Part shown: positions 1 to 6,654 of the stretch, one piece after another
How the letters are laid out: every line of letters starts with the position of its first letter
Position numbering within the stretch: position 1 is the first letter of the stretch
Source of the DNA: Eggerthellaceae bacterium
GTDB lineage: Bacteria; Actinomycetota; Coriobacteriia; Coriobacteriales; Eggerthellaceae
NCBI GenBank assembly: GCA_017459485.1
Contig: JAFUCW010000139.1
Coordinates: forward strand, 1-10,665
Reading direction: 5' to 3'
Length of the DNA stretch: 10,665 bases
Notes under the pieces: model-generated
Told to the model about the DNA's origin: nothing
Seen by the model: the letters and a program-made list of their open reading frames with translations, nothing else
The model's database searches: none
Made by a program: the position numbers and the translations under genes

Positions 1-52
1 GTCCGCGCATGAGGATAGATAAAAACAAGTAAGATTAAGTCGACTGGAAAAC

Positions 53-59
53 GAAAGGA
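53..59 (+). promoter_or_regulatory. Ribosome binding site of the MttB-like gene
   Basis: GAAAGGA lies 8 nt before the ATG at 68 and fixes that start. The same GAAAGGA/AGAAAGG core precedes the cupin, SDR, small-protein and PanB-like genes in this window. The 50 bases before it are AT-rich, but I see no clear -35/-10 pair, and the promoter may lie upstream of the window. Confidence 0.7.
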
Positions 60-67
60 CAACAGCA

Positions 68-1549
68 ATGGGTAACGCATTTCCGTTCACGAACCTGATG
101 ACCGAAGAAGACAAGAAGAAGGTCCACGAAGCGTCGATGAAGATGCTCTCCGAAGTGGGCATGCTCTACCACCATCCGAAGGCCCGCGAGATCGTGGCGT
201 CCCACGGCGTGCGCGTTGAAGGCGAAACCGCCTACTGGACCGAAGAGCAGATCATGGAATGGGTCGGCAAGGCGCCCGAGAAGTTCACCATCTACGCCCG
301 CAACCCCGAGCACAACATCGAAGTCGGCGGGGAAACCGTCAACATCGCTCCTGGCTACGGCATGCCCACCATCATCGAGCGTGACGGCTCCGGGCGCCCC
401 GGCACCATGCAGGACTACGTGAACTTCGTCAAGATGTTCCATGCCAACCCCGACTTCCACACCAACGGCTCGCTTATGATCCAGCCCGACGACGTGGACG
501 TCCACACCTCCAACATGTGCATGCTCTATGCGTCGCTGATGGGCTCTGACAAGGGCCAGCTGCTCGTGGGCGAAGGCGGCACCAAGGACTTCGAGGCCAT
601 GATGCGTGCACTCGCGGCCACGGTCGGTGGTGAAGAGTACCTGCGCAGCCATCCGTGCGCCAACACCATCATCGACGTGATCACCCCGCTCGCGTTCGCC
701 GAGAACATGACCGAAGCGCTGATCACCTTCGCCGAATGGGGCCAGGCCACGGCAATCTCGTCCTGCGCCATGGCTGGCACGACCGCTCCCGTTTCGGCCA
801 TCGGCCCGATCGTCTACACGAACGCCGAAGTGCTTTCCACCATCGCGCTTGCCCAGATGATCAACCCCGGCGTTCCGGTGCTCTACGGTTCGCAGAGCCC
901 GCAGGCCGACATGGGTTCCGGCCAGATCGCCGGCGGCGCCCCCGAAAGCGCACTCATGTACATCTACGCGCAGGAAATGGCGCGCTACTACCACCTGCCG
1001 TTCCGCGGTGGCGGCGCCATCACCGACTCCAAGACGGTCGACACTCAGTCCGGCTACGAATCCATGATGACCCTCATGGCGTGCTACATGGCCAAGACCA
1101 ACTACATGATCCACTCCGCAGGCGTCATGAACGGCTACGTGACCACCAGCTATGACAAGATCATGCAGGACTTCGAGATCATCCGCTACGTGAAGCGCTT
1201 CTTCGAGGTGCCGCTGCGCGTTGACGAAGAGACCATCCCCATGGAGGAGATCCTGGACTGCGGCCACGATGGCGAGTTCCTGACGGCAGATTCCACCTTC
1301 GACATGTGCCGCGACGTCGTGGCTCCGCAGGTGGGTTCGCGCGGCGCCGTGTCCGACATCAACGCACAGGTGTACAAGAAGCTCGACGCCTACTACGACA
1401 AGCTGCTCGACACCTACTACGCCAATGCGCCCGAGGTCGACGACAGCGTTCGCGAGCAGGTCAAGGACATCCTGTGCGAGGCCGGCACCGACCGCGCCAC
1501 GCTCGACCGCATCGACGAGATGCTGGCTACCCGCGGCAACTTGGCATAG
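68..1549 (+). CDS. MttB-superfamily (non-pyrrolysine) methyltransferase
   Basis: A 493-aa protein of the trimethylamine methyltransferase superfamily (COG5598/MttB type), predicted to be a cytoplasmic TIM barrel. Characterised non-pyrrolysine members move a methyl group from quaternary amines such as glycine betaine, carnitine or proline betaine to a corrinoid protein. Family hallmarks are the N-terminal helix with LSEVGM (about residues 28-33), the GYGMPT segment near residue 98, and the glycine-rich stretch GGGAITDSK at 314-322 followed by Q327 and YES at 330-332, close to where the pyrrolysine enzymes carry their active-site residue. Length matches the archaeal enzyme (about 495 aa), but there is no in-frame TAG before the terminal stop, so it is the pyrrolysine-free type. 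No corrinoid protein, second methyltransferase or activase is adjacent. A BCCT transporter two genes downstream supports a quaternary-amine substrate. Codon use is strongly biased, suggesting high expression. The family call is firm; substrate and methyl acceptor are unknown. Confidence 0.9.
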   Translation: MGNAFPFTNLMTEEDKKKVHEASMKMLSEVGMLYHHPKAREIVASHGVRVEGETAYWTEEQIMEWVGKAPEKFTIYARNPEHNIEVGGETVNIAPGYGMPTIIERDGSGRPGTMQDYVNFVKMFHANPDFHTNGSLMIQPDDVDVHTSNMCMLYASLMGSDKGQLLVGEGGTKDFEAMMRALAATVGGEEYLRSHPCANTIIDVITPLAFAENMTEALITFAEWGQATAISSCAMAGTTAPVSAIGPIVYTNAEVLSTIALAQMINPGVPVLYGSQSPQADMGSGQIAGGAPESALMYIYAQEMARYYHLPFRGGGAITDSKTVDTQSGYESMMTLMACYMAKTNYMIHSAGVMNGYVTTSYDKIMQDFEIIRYVKRFFEVPLRVDEETIPMEEILDCGHDGEFLTADSTFDMCRDVVAPQVGSRGAVSDINAQVYKKLDAYYDKLLDTYYANAPEVDDSVREQVKDILCEAGTDRATLDRIDEMLATRGNLA

Positions 1550-1599
1550 TTCGTACGCTGGTTTTTCAAGGACCCTTGGAGCCAGCGCAAACCAACCCC

Positions 1600-1628
1600 G
1601 ATGGGATGCGCAGCTCGCGCATCCCATC
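1600..1628 (+). terminator. Perfect 12-bp hairpin after the MttB-like gene
   Basis: Arms 1600-1611 (GATGGGATGCGC) and 1617-1628 (GCGCATCCCATC) are perfectly complementary around a 5-nt loop, 50 nt after the stop codon. No T-tract follows, so it could be a Rho-type or mRNA-stabilising hairpin rather than a classic intrinsic terminator. Separation of the MttB-like and cupin transcripts here is likely but not proven. Confidence 0.55.
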
Positions 1629-1653
1629 AAAGGATAGCGGGAGGAAGCGCAGA

Positions 1654-1778
1654 GGAACGGTTCTCGGGTGGCAGACGGGACGGTTCTTGTGCCACCCTGG
1701 TGGGATAACACAAAGCCCCTCTGTCACCTGTCGCCCGGAGGGGCAGGGGTATAGTGGAGTAGCGAAGAAACTGTCCCG
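1654..1778. repeat. Structured palindromic intergenic element (REP-like or RNA)
   Basis: Two near-identical 13-mers, GGAACGGTTCTCG (1654-1666) and GGGACGGTTCTTG (1677-1689), lie 23 bp apart. The second forms most of the loop of a perfect 8-bp hairpin (1666-1673 with 1690-1697). That loop (1676-1685, CGGGACGGTT) is complementary to 1769-1778 (AACTGTCCCG, one G-U pair), so a pseudoknot or alternative fold is possible. A third stem pairs 1715-1721 with 1738-1744. GGGACGGTTCT-type words in imperfect palindromes resemble dispersed REP elements associated with IS200-like transposases; this resemblance is from memory and untested. A cis-regulatory RNA for the cupin gene is the alternative. I matched it to no riboswitch class I know. 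Confidence 0.45.
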
Positions 1779-1796
1779 CCCGCACTGCTAGATACT

Positions 1797-1803
1797 AGAA
1801 AGG
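1797..1803 (+). promoter_or_regulatory. Ribosome binding site of the cupin gene
   Basis: AGAAAGG is 8 nt before the ATG at 1812 and supports that start over the in-frame ATGs a few codons further in. Confidence 0.6.
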
Positions 1804-1811
1804 TTTTCGTC

Positions 1812-2726
1812 ATGACGCAAAAAGACATTGATGCCATGAACATGAAGGCGTTCGTCACGCATACCGACGACCATGAATGGGAAGAGGTCTTCGAAGGCTT
1901 CCGCATCAAGAAGCTGATCTGCGAAGACACGGTGGGCAAGAGCGAGTACTACGCGGGCATCGCCCAGATCGACCCCGGCGTAAGCACGCCCGCATGGAAG
2001 GCGAACCTGGCCTGCTGCACCTACATTATGGACGGCCAGATCTGGGCGCGCCTGGGCCGCCAGCGCCTGGAGCTTGGCTACGACGCCTCCAACTACATCC
2101 CGGCAGGCGCCCCGTTCTCCTACGAGGCCTCGGGCGACAAGGGCCTGACCTTCCTGTTCACCTACGCGACCAACAACGACATCGGCGAGCATCTGGTGTT
2201 CGAGCCCGTTTCCGAAGAAGAAATGAAGGCGTTCTACCAGCCCAACTGCCCGTCGAACCTGATGAGCCCCGGCATGGAGGCCGAAGGCTACCGCTGGGCG
2301 TGCGCAGGCGACGCCGATCCCTACATCATGGTCGAGGCCGCGCAAGGCTCCCGCTCCTTGAGCTTCCAGGCCTTCTACGACGAAGACCGCGGCTGCAAGG
2401 AGATGTGGTGGGGCCGCACGTTCCTGAAGTCGAACTGCCGCTACACCCCGCATTATCACGAGCAGTCCGAGTTCTTCTTCTTCCTGACGGGCACGGGCAC
2501 CATGTACGCGGGCGACGGCATCTACCAGGTTCGTCCCGGGTCCATGATCTACGCGCCGTCCAACTGCCTGCACGGGATGGTCAACGACGGCATCGAGCCT
2601 CTGTGCGCCATCTACTGCTGCAACGTGGAAACCACCGGCAACGCCTACATCCGCTACGAGGTTGCCGACGTTCCGCTGGTCGTCCCGAGCGACCGCACCA
2701 ACATGCTTATCAGCGACATGGCATAG
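1812..2726 (+). CDS. Two-domain cupin protein (bicupin)
   Basis: A 304-aa soluble protein with two cupin beta-barrels. The C-terminal barrel (about residues 205-280) has the metal-binding signature: H214, H216 and E220 in HYHEQSE, then a FFFLTGTG strand, PGS near residue 244 and H254 in NCLHGM. It should bind Fe, Mn, Zn or Ni. The N-terminal barrel (about residues 45-115) keeps the fold pattern (IMDGQIWARLG, IPAGAPFSYEASG) but lacks the HxH...E...H ligands, so it is probably structural or only binds ligand. Bicupins of this layout include (S)-ureidoglycine aminohydrolases, dioxygenases and isomerases; nothing here picks one, and a dioxygenase would be surprising in an anaerobe. It sits between the MttB-like gene and the BCCT transporter, suggesting a role in the same compound's metabolism. 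Codon use is strongly biased. The fold is secure; the reaction is unknown. Confidence 0.85.
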   Translation: MTQKDIDAMNMKAFVTHTDDHEWEEVFEGFRIKKLICEDTVGKSEYYAGIAQIDPGVSTPAWKANLACCTYIMDGQIWARLGRQRLELGYDASNYIPAGAPFSYEASGDKGLTFLFTYATNNDIGEHLVFEPVSEEEMKAFYQPNCPSNLMSPGMEAEGYRWACAGDADPYIMVEAAQGSRSLSFQAFYDEDRGCKEMWWGRTFLKSNCRYTPHYHEQSEFFFFLTGTGTMYAGDGIYQVRPGSMIYAPSNCLHGMVNDGIEPLCAIYCCNVETTGNAYIRYEVADVPLVVPSDRTNMLISDMA

Positions 2727-2732
2727 CTTGCG

Positions 2733-2773
2733 GCAGTTGCCGGCAGCCAGCTTGTCTGGTTGCCGGCGGTTGC
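2733..2773 (+). terminator. Long hairpin just after the cupin gene
   Basis: Arms 2733-2750 and 2756-2773 form an 18-bp stem with four G-U pairs and a 5-nt loop (CTTGT), starting 7 nt after the cupin stop. There is no T-tract, so it is probably a terminator or 3'-end stabilising structure typical of high-GC genomes. Confidence 0.6.
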
Positions 2774-2778
2774 AAGAA

Positions 2779-2809
2779 GGCGGGTGGCAAGAAAGGGCGC
2801 CCACCCGCC
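2779..2809. terminator. Second GC-rich hairpin in the cupin-BCCT gap
   Basis: GGCGGGTGG (2779-2787) pairs perfectly with CCACCCGCC (2801-2809) around a 13-nt loop, 5 nt after the preceding hairpin. The tandem pair suggests a strong transcript end. The second could also act on transcripts from the other strand. Confidence 0.45.
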
Positions 2810-2827
2810 CTGCTGTCTGCCGGCAAG

Positions 2828-2839
2828 CTTTTGCAAAAG
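2828..2839. promoter_or_regulatory. 12-bp perfect palindrome upstream of BCCT gene
   Basis: CTTTTGCAAAAG is perfectly self-complementary and lies 145 nt before the transporter start, downstream of the cupin hairpins. It is a possible operator for a dimeric regulator. There is no second copy in the window, and promoter elements around it are not clear. Confidence 0.25.
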
Positions 2840-2984
2840 GATGAACAGGAGCATCTGCTGCAGTCGCCCATGCTGCTTGCGCCAAGCAGGCGTGGGCGGC
2901 GCGATTGCAGCGGCCTTTTGATATCGCATTGCGCTAAACCCGCCGCGCAGACGCCTTTGAAGGGGATGCAAAGGAGTAAGCGCC

Positions 2985-4559
2985 ATGTCAGGTTCTAATA
3001 ATAAGATTATCGAGAATTTCTCGTTCAGGAAAAACACGGTATTCGCCGTTTCCGTGGTCATCACGGTCGCGGTGATCGTGTGGGCGCTGGTGGCGGGAAG
3101 CGCTTTCATTGAAGCTGCCAACGCTGCAATGGGCGTGCTGATGGAGCATTTCGATTGGCTCTACATCTTTGGATGCACGTTCTTCGTTATTTTTGCGCTG
3201 GCGTTGGCCATAAGCCCATACGGCAAGACGAAGCTGGGCGCCGACGGCGAGAAGCCGCGGCAAAGCCTGCCGGCATGGTTCGCCATGCTGTTTTCCGCCG
3301 GTATGGGCGTTGGCCTGGTCTTTTGGGGTGTGGCGGAGCCGCTTTCGCACTACATCGCTCCCATGTCGGGCATCGAGCCGCTTTCGGAAGAGGCTGCGCG
3401 CTTCTCGCTGCGGTCGTGCTTCGTGCATTGGGGCCTGCATCCCTGGTCCACCTACGCCATCGTGGGTTTGGCGTTGGGGTACTTCGGGTTCCGCCTGCGC
3501 AAGGAATCGCTTGTATCGAGCACGCTGGAACCGGTGCTGCGCAAGCAGAGCCGCGGCGCTGTGGGCATTATCATCGACGTGTACGTTGCGGCGCTCACCG
3601 TTATGGGTGTGGCGACTTCGTTCGGCATGGGCTGCTTGCAGATTAGCGCGGGGCTGGAGTACCTCTACGGGGTTCCCAGCCAGGTGTACACCTGGGCAGT
3701 CATCATCGGGGTAGTGACAATCGTCTACACGTGGAGCGTGGTGAGCGGTATCGAGCGCGGCATGCAGATGCTCTCTAACGGCACCATGATTCTGTGCGTG
3801 GTGCTGCTCGTGCTTGTGATGATAGTCGGCCCCAACGTAGAAATCGTTCGAGGTTTCATGGTGGGCGTGGGCGACTGGCTGGCCAACCTGATTCAGGACA
3901 GCGTGCGTTTGGCGGCAGACGACGGCGACACGTCGTGGGTCCGCGGATGGCGCGTGTTCTACTGGGCGTGGTGGCTTTCCTGGGCGCCGTTCGTGGGCAT
4001 TTTCCTCGCGCGCATTTCGCGTGGACGCAGCATCCGCGAATTCGTGATCGGATGCGTGGTTGCTCCAACTATCCTGGGGATGATCTGGTTTTCCGTTTTT
4101 GGCGGTGCAGCGTTCAGCGCGGCATCGGGAATGGACGCAGAGCAGCTGGCCGCCTTGGCGGGTGCGCCCGAAACGGCGCCGTTTGCGGTGTTCGCGCAGA
4201 TGCCCCTGTCCATGGTCCTGTCCTTGATTGCGATCGTGCTTCTGTTCGGATTCTTCGTCACATCGGCCAACTCCGCAACCTACGTACTGGCCATGCTCAC
4301 ATCGAAAGGCAACCCGAACCCTCCGGTGTTCAAGAAGATCTTCTGGGGCGTGTTGCTTGCCTTGGTTGCGTTCGCGTTCGTCGTCTCCGGCGGCGTGAGC
4401 GGCATCCAGACCATCGCTATCATTATCTCGTTCCCGTTCTTCTTCGTGATGTTGCTCATGTGCATAAGCATGGTCGTGGCCATTCACAAGGAACACCACG
4501 ACGGTCTGCCCGACGAAGTGCGGCAGGCATGGGAAAAGGACGTGCAAGCCCTTGCATGA
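2985..4559 (+). CDS. BCCT-family betaine/carnitine/choline-type transporter
   Basis: A 524-aa inner-membrane carrier with about 12 hydrophobic segments, the first near residues 18-38 and the last near 465-485, and a short charged C-terminus. Family signatures are GMGVGLVFWGVAEPL (106-120), HWGLHPWSTY (148-157), and YWAWWLSWAPFVG (326-338) followed by ARISRGRS. W149, W154, Y157 and W330 align with the aromatic residues that bind the trimethylammonium group in BetP-type carriers (W189, W194, Y197 and W374, from memory), so a quaternary ammonium or dimethylsulfonium substrate is likely. The C-terminal tail is short, unlike the long osmosensing tail of BetP, which suggests nutrient uptake rather than osmoprotection. 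AAGGAG at 2971-2976 supports the start at 2985. Near an MttB-family gene, it probably imports the methylated substrate. Ion coupling and exact substrate cannot be decided by eye. Confidence 0.93.
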   Translation: MSGSNNKIIENFSFRKNTVFAVSVVITVAVIVWALVAGSAFIEAANAAMGVLMEHFDWLYIFGCTFFVIFALALAISPYGKTKLGADGEKPRQSLPAWFAMLFSAGMGVGLVFWGVAEPLSHYIAPMSGIEPLSEEAARFSLRSCFVHWGLHPWSTYAIVGLALGYFGFRLRKESLVSSTLEPVLRKQSRGAVGIIIDVYVAALTVMGVATSFGMGCLQISAGLEYLYGVPSQVYTWAVIIGVVTIVYTWSVVSGIERGMQMLSNGTMILCVVLLVLVMIVGPNVEIVRGFMVGVGDWLANLIQDSVRLAADDGDTSWVRGWRVFYWAWWLSWAPFVGIFLARISRGRSIREFVIGCVVAPTILGMIWFSVFGGAAFSAASGMDAEQLAALAGAPETAPFAVFAQMPLSMVLSLIAIVLLFGFFVTSANSATYVLAMLTSKGNPNPPVFKKIFWGVLLALVAFAFVVSGGVSGIQTIAIIISFPFFFVMLLMCISMVVAIHKEHHDGLPDEVRQAWEKDVQALA

Positions 4560-4566
4560 CGCAGGT

Positions 4567-4610
4567 GCGAGGGGGCTGCGTGCCACGTGTGCAGGGTGGA
4601 AAGCCCTCGC
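4567..4610 (+). repeat. First copy of duplicated GGGGGCTGC hairpin unit
   Basis: GCGAGGG (4567-4573) pairs with CCCTCGC (4604-4610), and the interior contains GAGGGGGCTGCGTGCCACGT. That is a diverged copy of the unit at 4626-4657. It lies immediately after the BCCT stop, so it may act as a terminator. Confidence 0.45.
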
Positions 4611-4628
4611 GTGATGCGGATAGTAGGA

Positions 4629-4657
4629 GGGGGCTGCATGCTATGTGTGCAGCCCCC
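4629..4657 (+). terminator. 10-bp hairpin after the BCCT gene
   Basis: GGGGGCTGCA (4629-4638) pairs perfectly with TGCAGCCCCC (4648-4657) around a 9-nt loop. It resembles the preceding hairpin unit, suggesting a small local duplication. No T-tract follows. It probably ends BCCT transcription, either by an intrinsic T-less mechanism or with Rho. Confidence 0.5.
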
Positions 4658-4659
4658 CG

Positions 4660-5028
4660 TGACGCGGCATGACGGCAGGGTTCGTGCGGCATTCTTTGAT
4701 CCGCCGCCGTCCGTGCTATTCGGATGGGGCTCTGCTTTCCAGGGTATTAGATAACTATCAGCGAATTATAAGGAAAAAGATGTTTATATTCGGCTGAAAC
4801 CTGGCATGGCATGGCTTCAGAGCCAAGCGCGCAGGCGACATGATTGTCCTTGAATGCTAAAGGGGAAGCCTGTTACTGCATACATAAAATTGAGTATGTT
4901 ACATACCAAACCGTATCCATTTATGGCACTTTGCAGGCTCGATAAAATATAGTCAAATCTAAGTAGGGGCATCTGGCGTGCGATTGCGGAAGCATGGCAC
5001 ACATCATTGACGAAAAGGAGCAAGCATT
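4660..5028. other. AT-rich leader and promoter region of the chaperonin gene
   Basis: Within the 469-nt gap between the BCCT and chaperonin genes, the first 100 nt hold hairpins and the rest, especially 4740-4960, is clearly AT-richer than its surroundings. It contains several TATA-like words (for example TATAGT at 4948-4953) and a 13-bp palindrome at 4894-4906. I could not fix a -35/-10 pair, and I see no CIRCE element (TTAGCACTC-N9-GAGTGCTAA), so HrcA control is not supported. I found no convincing small ORF. Confidence 0.5.
4894..4906. promoter_or_regulatory. Operator-like palindrome GTATGT-T-ACATAC
   Basis: GTATGT and ACATAC form a perfect 6+1+6 inverted repeat in the AT-rich region 123 nt upstream of the chaperonin start. 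A CATAC at about 4880-4884 adds a partly matching half-site. It may bind a dimeric regulator, perhaps the LuxR-type protein encoded downstream; that link is speculation. Confidence 0.3.
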
Positions 5029-6654
5029 ATGGCCATAGCTGGGGGCGACGAGGTTCGCAATGAGATGTTAGAAGGAGTGAACATACTGGCCGATGCGGTG
5101 AAGATCACGCTTGGTCCGCGCGGGCGCAACGTGGCGGTGCCTCAGAAGGGCAGCACCTACGGCGCTGACTACGGTGACTCCTCTGCACCAGGGGCCCCGG
5201 TTCTGGTAACCAACGACGGTGTGACCATCGCAAAATCAATCTCTTTGGAGCAGCCCCTGCAAAACATGGGCGTCGAGCTTGTCAAAGAGTCGGCGGTCGC
5301 TGCCAACGACGAAGCGGGCGACGGCACCACGACGGCAATCGTAATCGCCCAAGCATTGCTTGCTGGGGCGTTTAAAAACGTTGCCGCAGGTGCGGACCCC
5401 CTTGCGCTGCGCCGCGGCATCCAGCGCGGGGCGTCTCTCGCGGTAGACGAATTGCGCGCTGATGCTGTCCCCGTGACCTCCCAAGAAGACATCGCGCGCG
5501 TAGCAGCCGTGTCGTGCCAGGACGAAGATCTGGGCGACTTGGTCGGCGAAGCGATTCATCGCGTGGGCCTTGAGGGCGTAGTGAACGTGGACGACTCGCA
5601 GCGCATGGACACCACGCTCGACGTGGCCGAGGGAATCGTGTTCGATCGCGGCCTCGTGTCGCCGCACATGGCAACCGACAGTGCCCAAGCGGAGGCGGAG
5701 CTGCACAATCCCTACATCCTGATCACCGACAAAAAGTTCACCAGCCAGCAAGACCTGATCCCAGCCCTCATCTGCGCAGCGGAAGACGGCCGCGACTGCT
5801 TGGTCATATGCGGCGGGATCGAAGGCGAAGCGCTCTCCCTGGTTTTGCGCAACAAGCTGGAAGGCGACATGAATGTGGTGTGCGTGACGGCGCCCGAATA
5901 TGGCGAGGGCCGCCGGTGGCGCATGGACGACATCGCCGTGCAGACTGGGGGCATGTTCTTAACCGAGGAGGCAGGCCTTAACGTGCGAGATGTGACGCGC
6001 GACCAATTGGGCAGCGCCGAATACGTGAAAGTCACCGCCAAGCGCACGGTCATTTCGGGGGGAGCGGGAGACCCGGCGCTTGTTCAAGGGCGCATTACCG
6101 AATTGCGGCATCTTGTCGAAAAGACCGACTACGCATTCAACCGTGACCGCCATGCGGAGCGTTTGGCGAAGTTCGTGTCGGGCGTGGCGACCATCAGTGT
6201 GGGCGGAGCCACCGAAGCCGAGCAGTGGGAGCGGAAGATGCGCGTCGAGGATGCGGTGAACGCTGCGCGCGCTGCCGTGGAGGAAGGTGTGGTGCCAGGC
6301 GGGGGAGTGGCGTTGCTGAACGCGGTTCCTGCGCTGGAAGAAATGGCGGGAACGCTGCGCGGCGACGAAGCGGCCGGCGTACGCGTTGCTGCTGACGCAC
6401 TGCAGGCACCCGTTCGTCAGATTGCCGAGAACGCTGGTCTTGACGGCGGCGTTGTGCTTGCCGGACTCGCCAGCTCCCCTGCAGGGACAGGCTATGACGC
6501 GAAGCGCGGGGCTTTCGTCGATATGGTTGAGGCGGGGATAATCGATCCGCTACGCGTGACGCGTTCGGCACTGGAAGCGGCGTTTTCCGTGGCAGGCACC
6601 GCCTTGCTGACCGAGGTCGGTGTGACGAAGGAGGGCGAAGATGGCGACGAATAA
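5029..6654 (+). CDS. Divergent GroEL-like chaperonin, no GroES partner
   Basis: A 541-aa group I chaperonin paralogue. The ATPase core is intact: GDGTTT at 97-102, D63 in TNDGVT, and D408 in RVEDA matching catalytic D398 of E. coli GroEL. It should therefore hydrolyse ATP and probably forms rings. Differences from standard GroEL are an insertion of about 11 residues near 42-54 (Gly/Asp/Ser-rich), no C-terminal Gly-Gly-Met tail (it ends in an acidic GEDGDE), and changed apical-domain residues that contact GroES and substrates: L209, H213, M214 and R274 where E. coli has Y199, Y203, F204 and V264. No groES is adjacent, and codon use is less biased than the neighbouring enzyme genes. This looks like a specialised accessory chaperonin rather than the housekeeping one. 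AAGGAG upstream supports the start. It overlaps the next gene by 14 nt, so the two are translationally coupled. Confidence 0.92.
   Translation: MAIAGGDEVRNEMLEGVNILADAVKITLGPRGRNVAVPQKGSTYGADYGDSSAPGAPVLVTNDGVTIAKSISLEQPLQNMGVELVKESAVAANDEAGDGTTTAIVIAQALLAGAFKNVAAGADPLALRRGIQRGASLAVDELRADAVPVTSQEDIARVAAVSCQDEDLGDLVGEAIHRVGLEGVVNVDDSQRMDTTLDVAEGIVFDRGLVSPHMATDSAQAEAELHNPYILITDKKFTSQQDLIPALICAAEDGRDCLVICGGIEGEALSLVLRNKLEGDMNVVCVTAPEYGEGRRWRMDDIAVQTGGMFLTEEAGLNVRDVTRDQLGSAEYVKVTAKRTVISGGAGDPALVQGRITELRHLVEKTDYAFNRDRHAERLAKFVSGVATISVGGATEAEQWERKMRVEDAVNAARAAVEEGVVPGGGVALLNAVPALEEMAGTLRGDEAAGVRVAADALQAPVRQIAENAGLDGGVVLAGLASSPAGTGYDAKRGAFVDMVEAGIIDPLRVTRSALEAAFSVAGTALLTEVGVTKEGEDGDE

Noticed and set aside
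35..1711. 558-codon open frame on the minus strand opposite the MttB-like gene
   Set aside because: It is a shadow of the high-GC third-position bias: its composition is rich in His/Val/Gly/Asp, it lacks a domain pattern, and it covers a gene with clear homology.
1547..1720. Readthrough of the MttB-like TAG as pyrrolysine
   Set aside because: The protein is full length at TAG and the family's pyrrolysine position is internal, near residue 330, not at the end.
1560..1800. Cobalamin, THF, SAM, glycine or T-box riboswitch before the cupin gene
   Set aside because: None of the conserved core boxes I remember for these classes is present, so only an unclassified structured element is reported.
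1788..2885. 365-codon minus-strand frame opposite the cupin gene
   Set aside because: It is an antisense shadow running through two strong intergenic hairpins, with no recognisable domain.
2988..4586. 532-codon minus-strand frame opposite the BCCT gene
   Set aside because: It is His/Arg/Gln-rich low-complexity translation antisense to a clear membrane transporter, with no family signature.
4861..4900. Cobalamin-riboswitch-like words (GGGGAAGCC, TTACTG) upstream of the chaperonin
   Set aside because: The order and spacing do not match the B12 box or the core, so the resemblance is short and likely chance.
4925..4936. Sigma-54-like TGGCAC ... TTGCA
   Set aside because: The spacing between the two elements is far shorter than sigma-54 promoters need.
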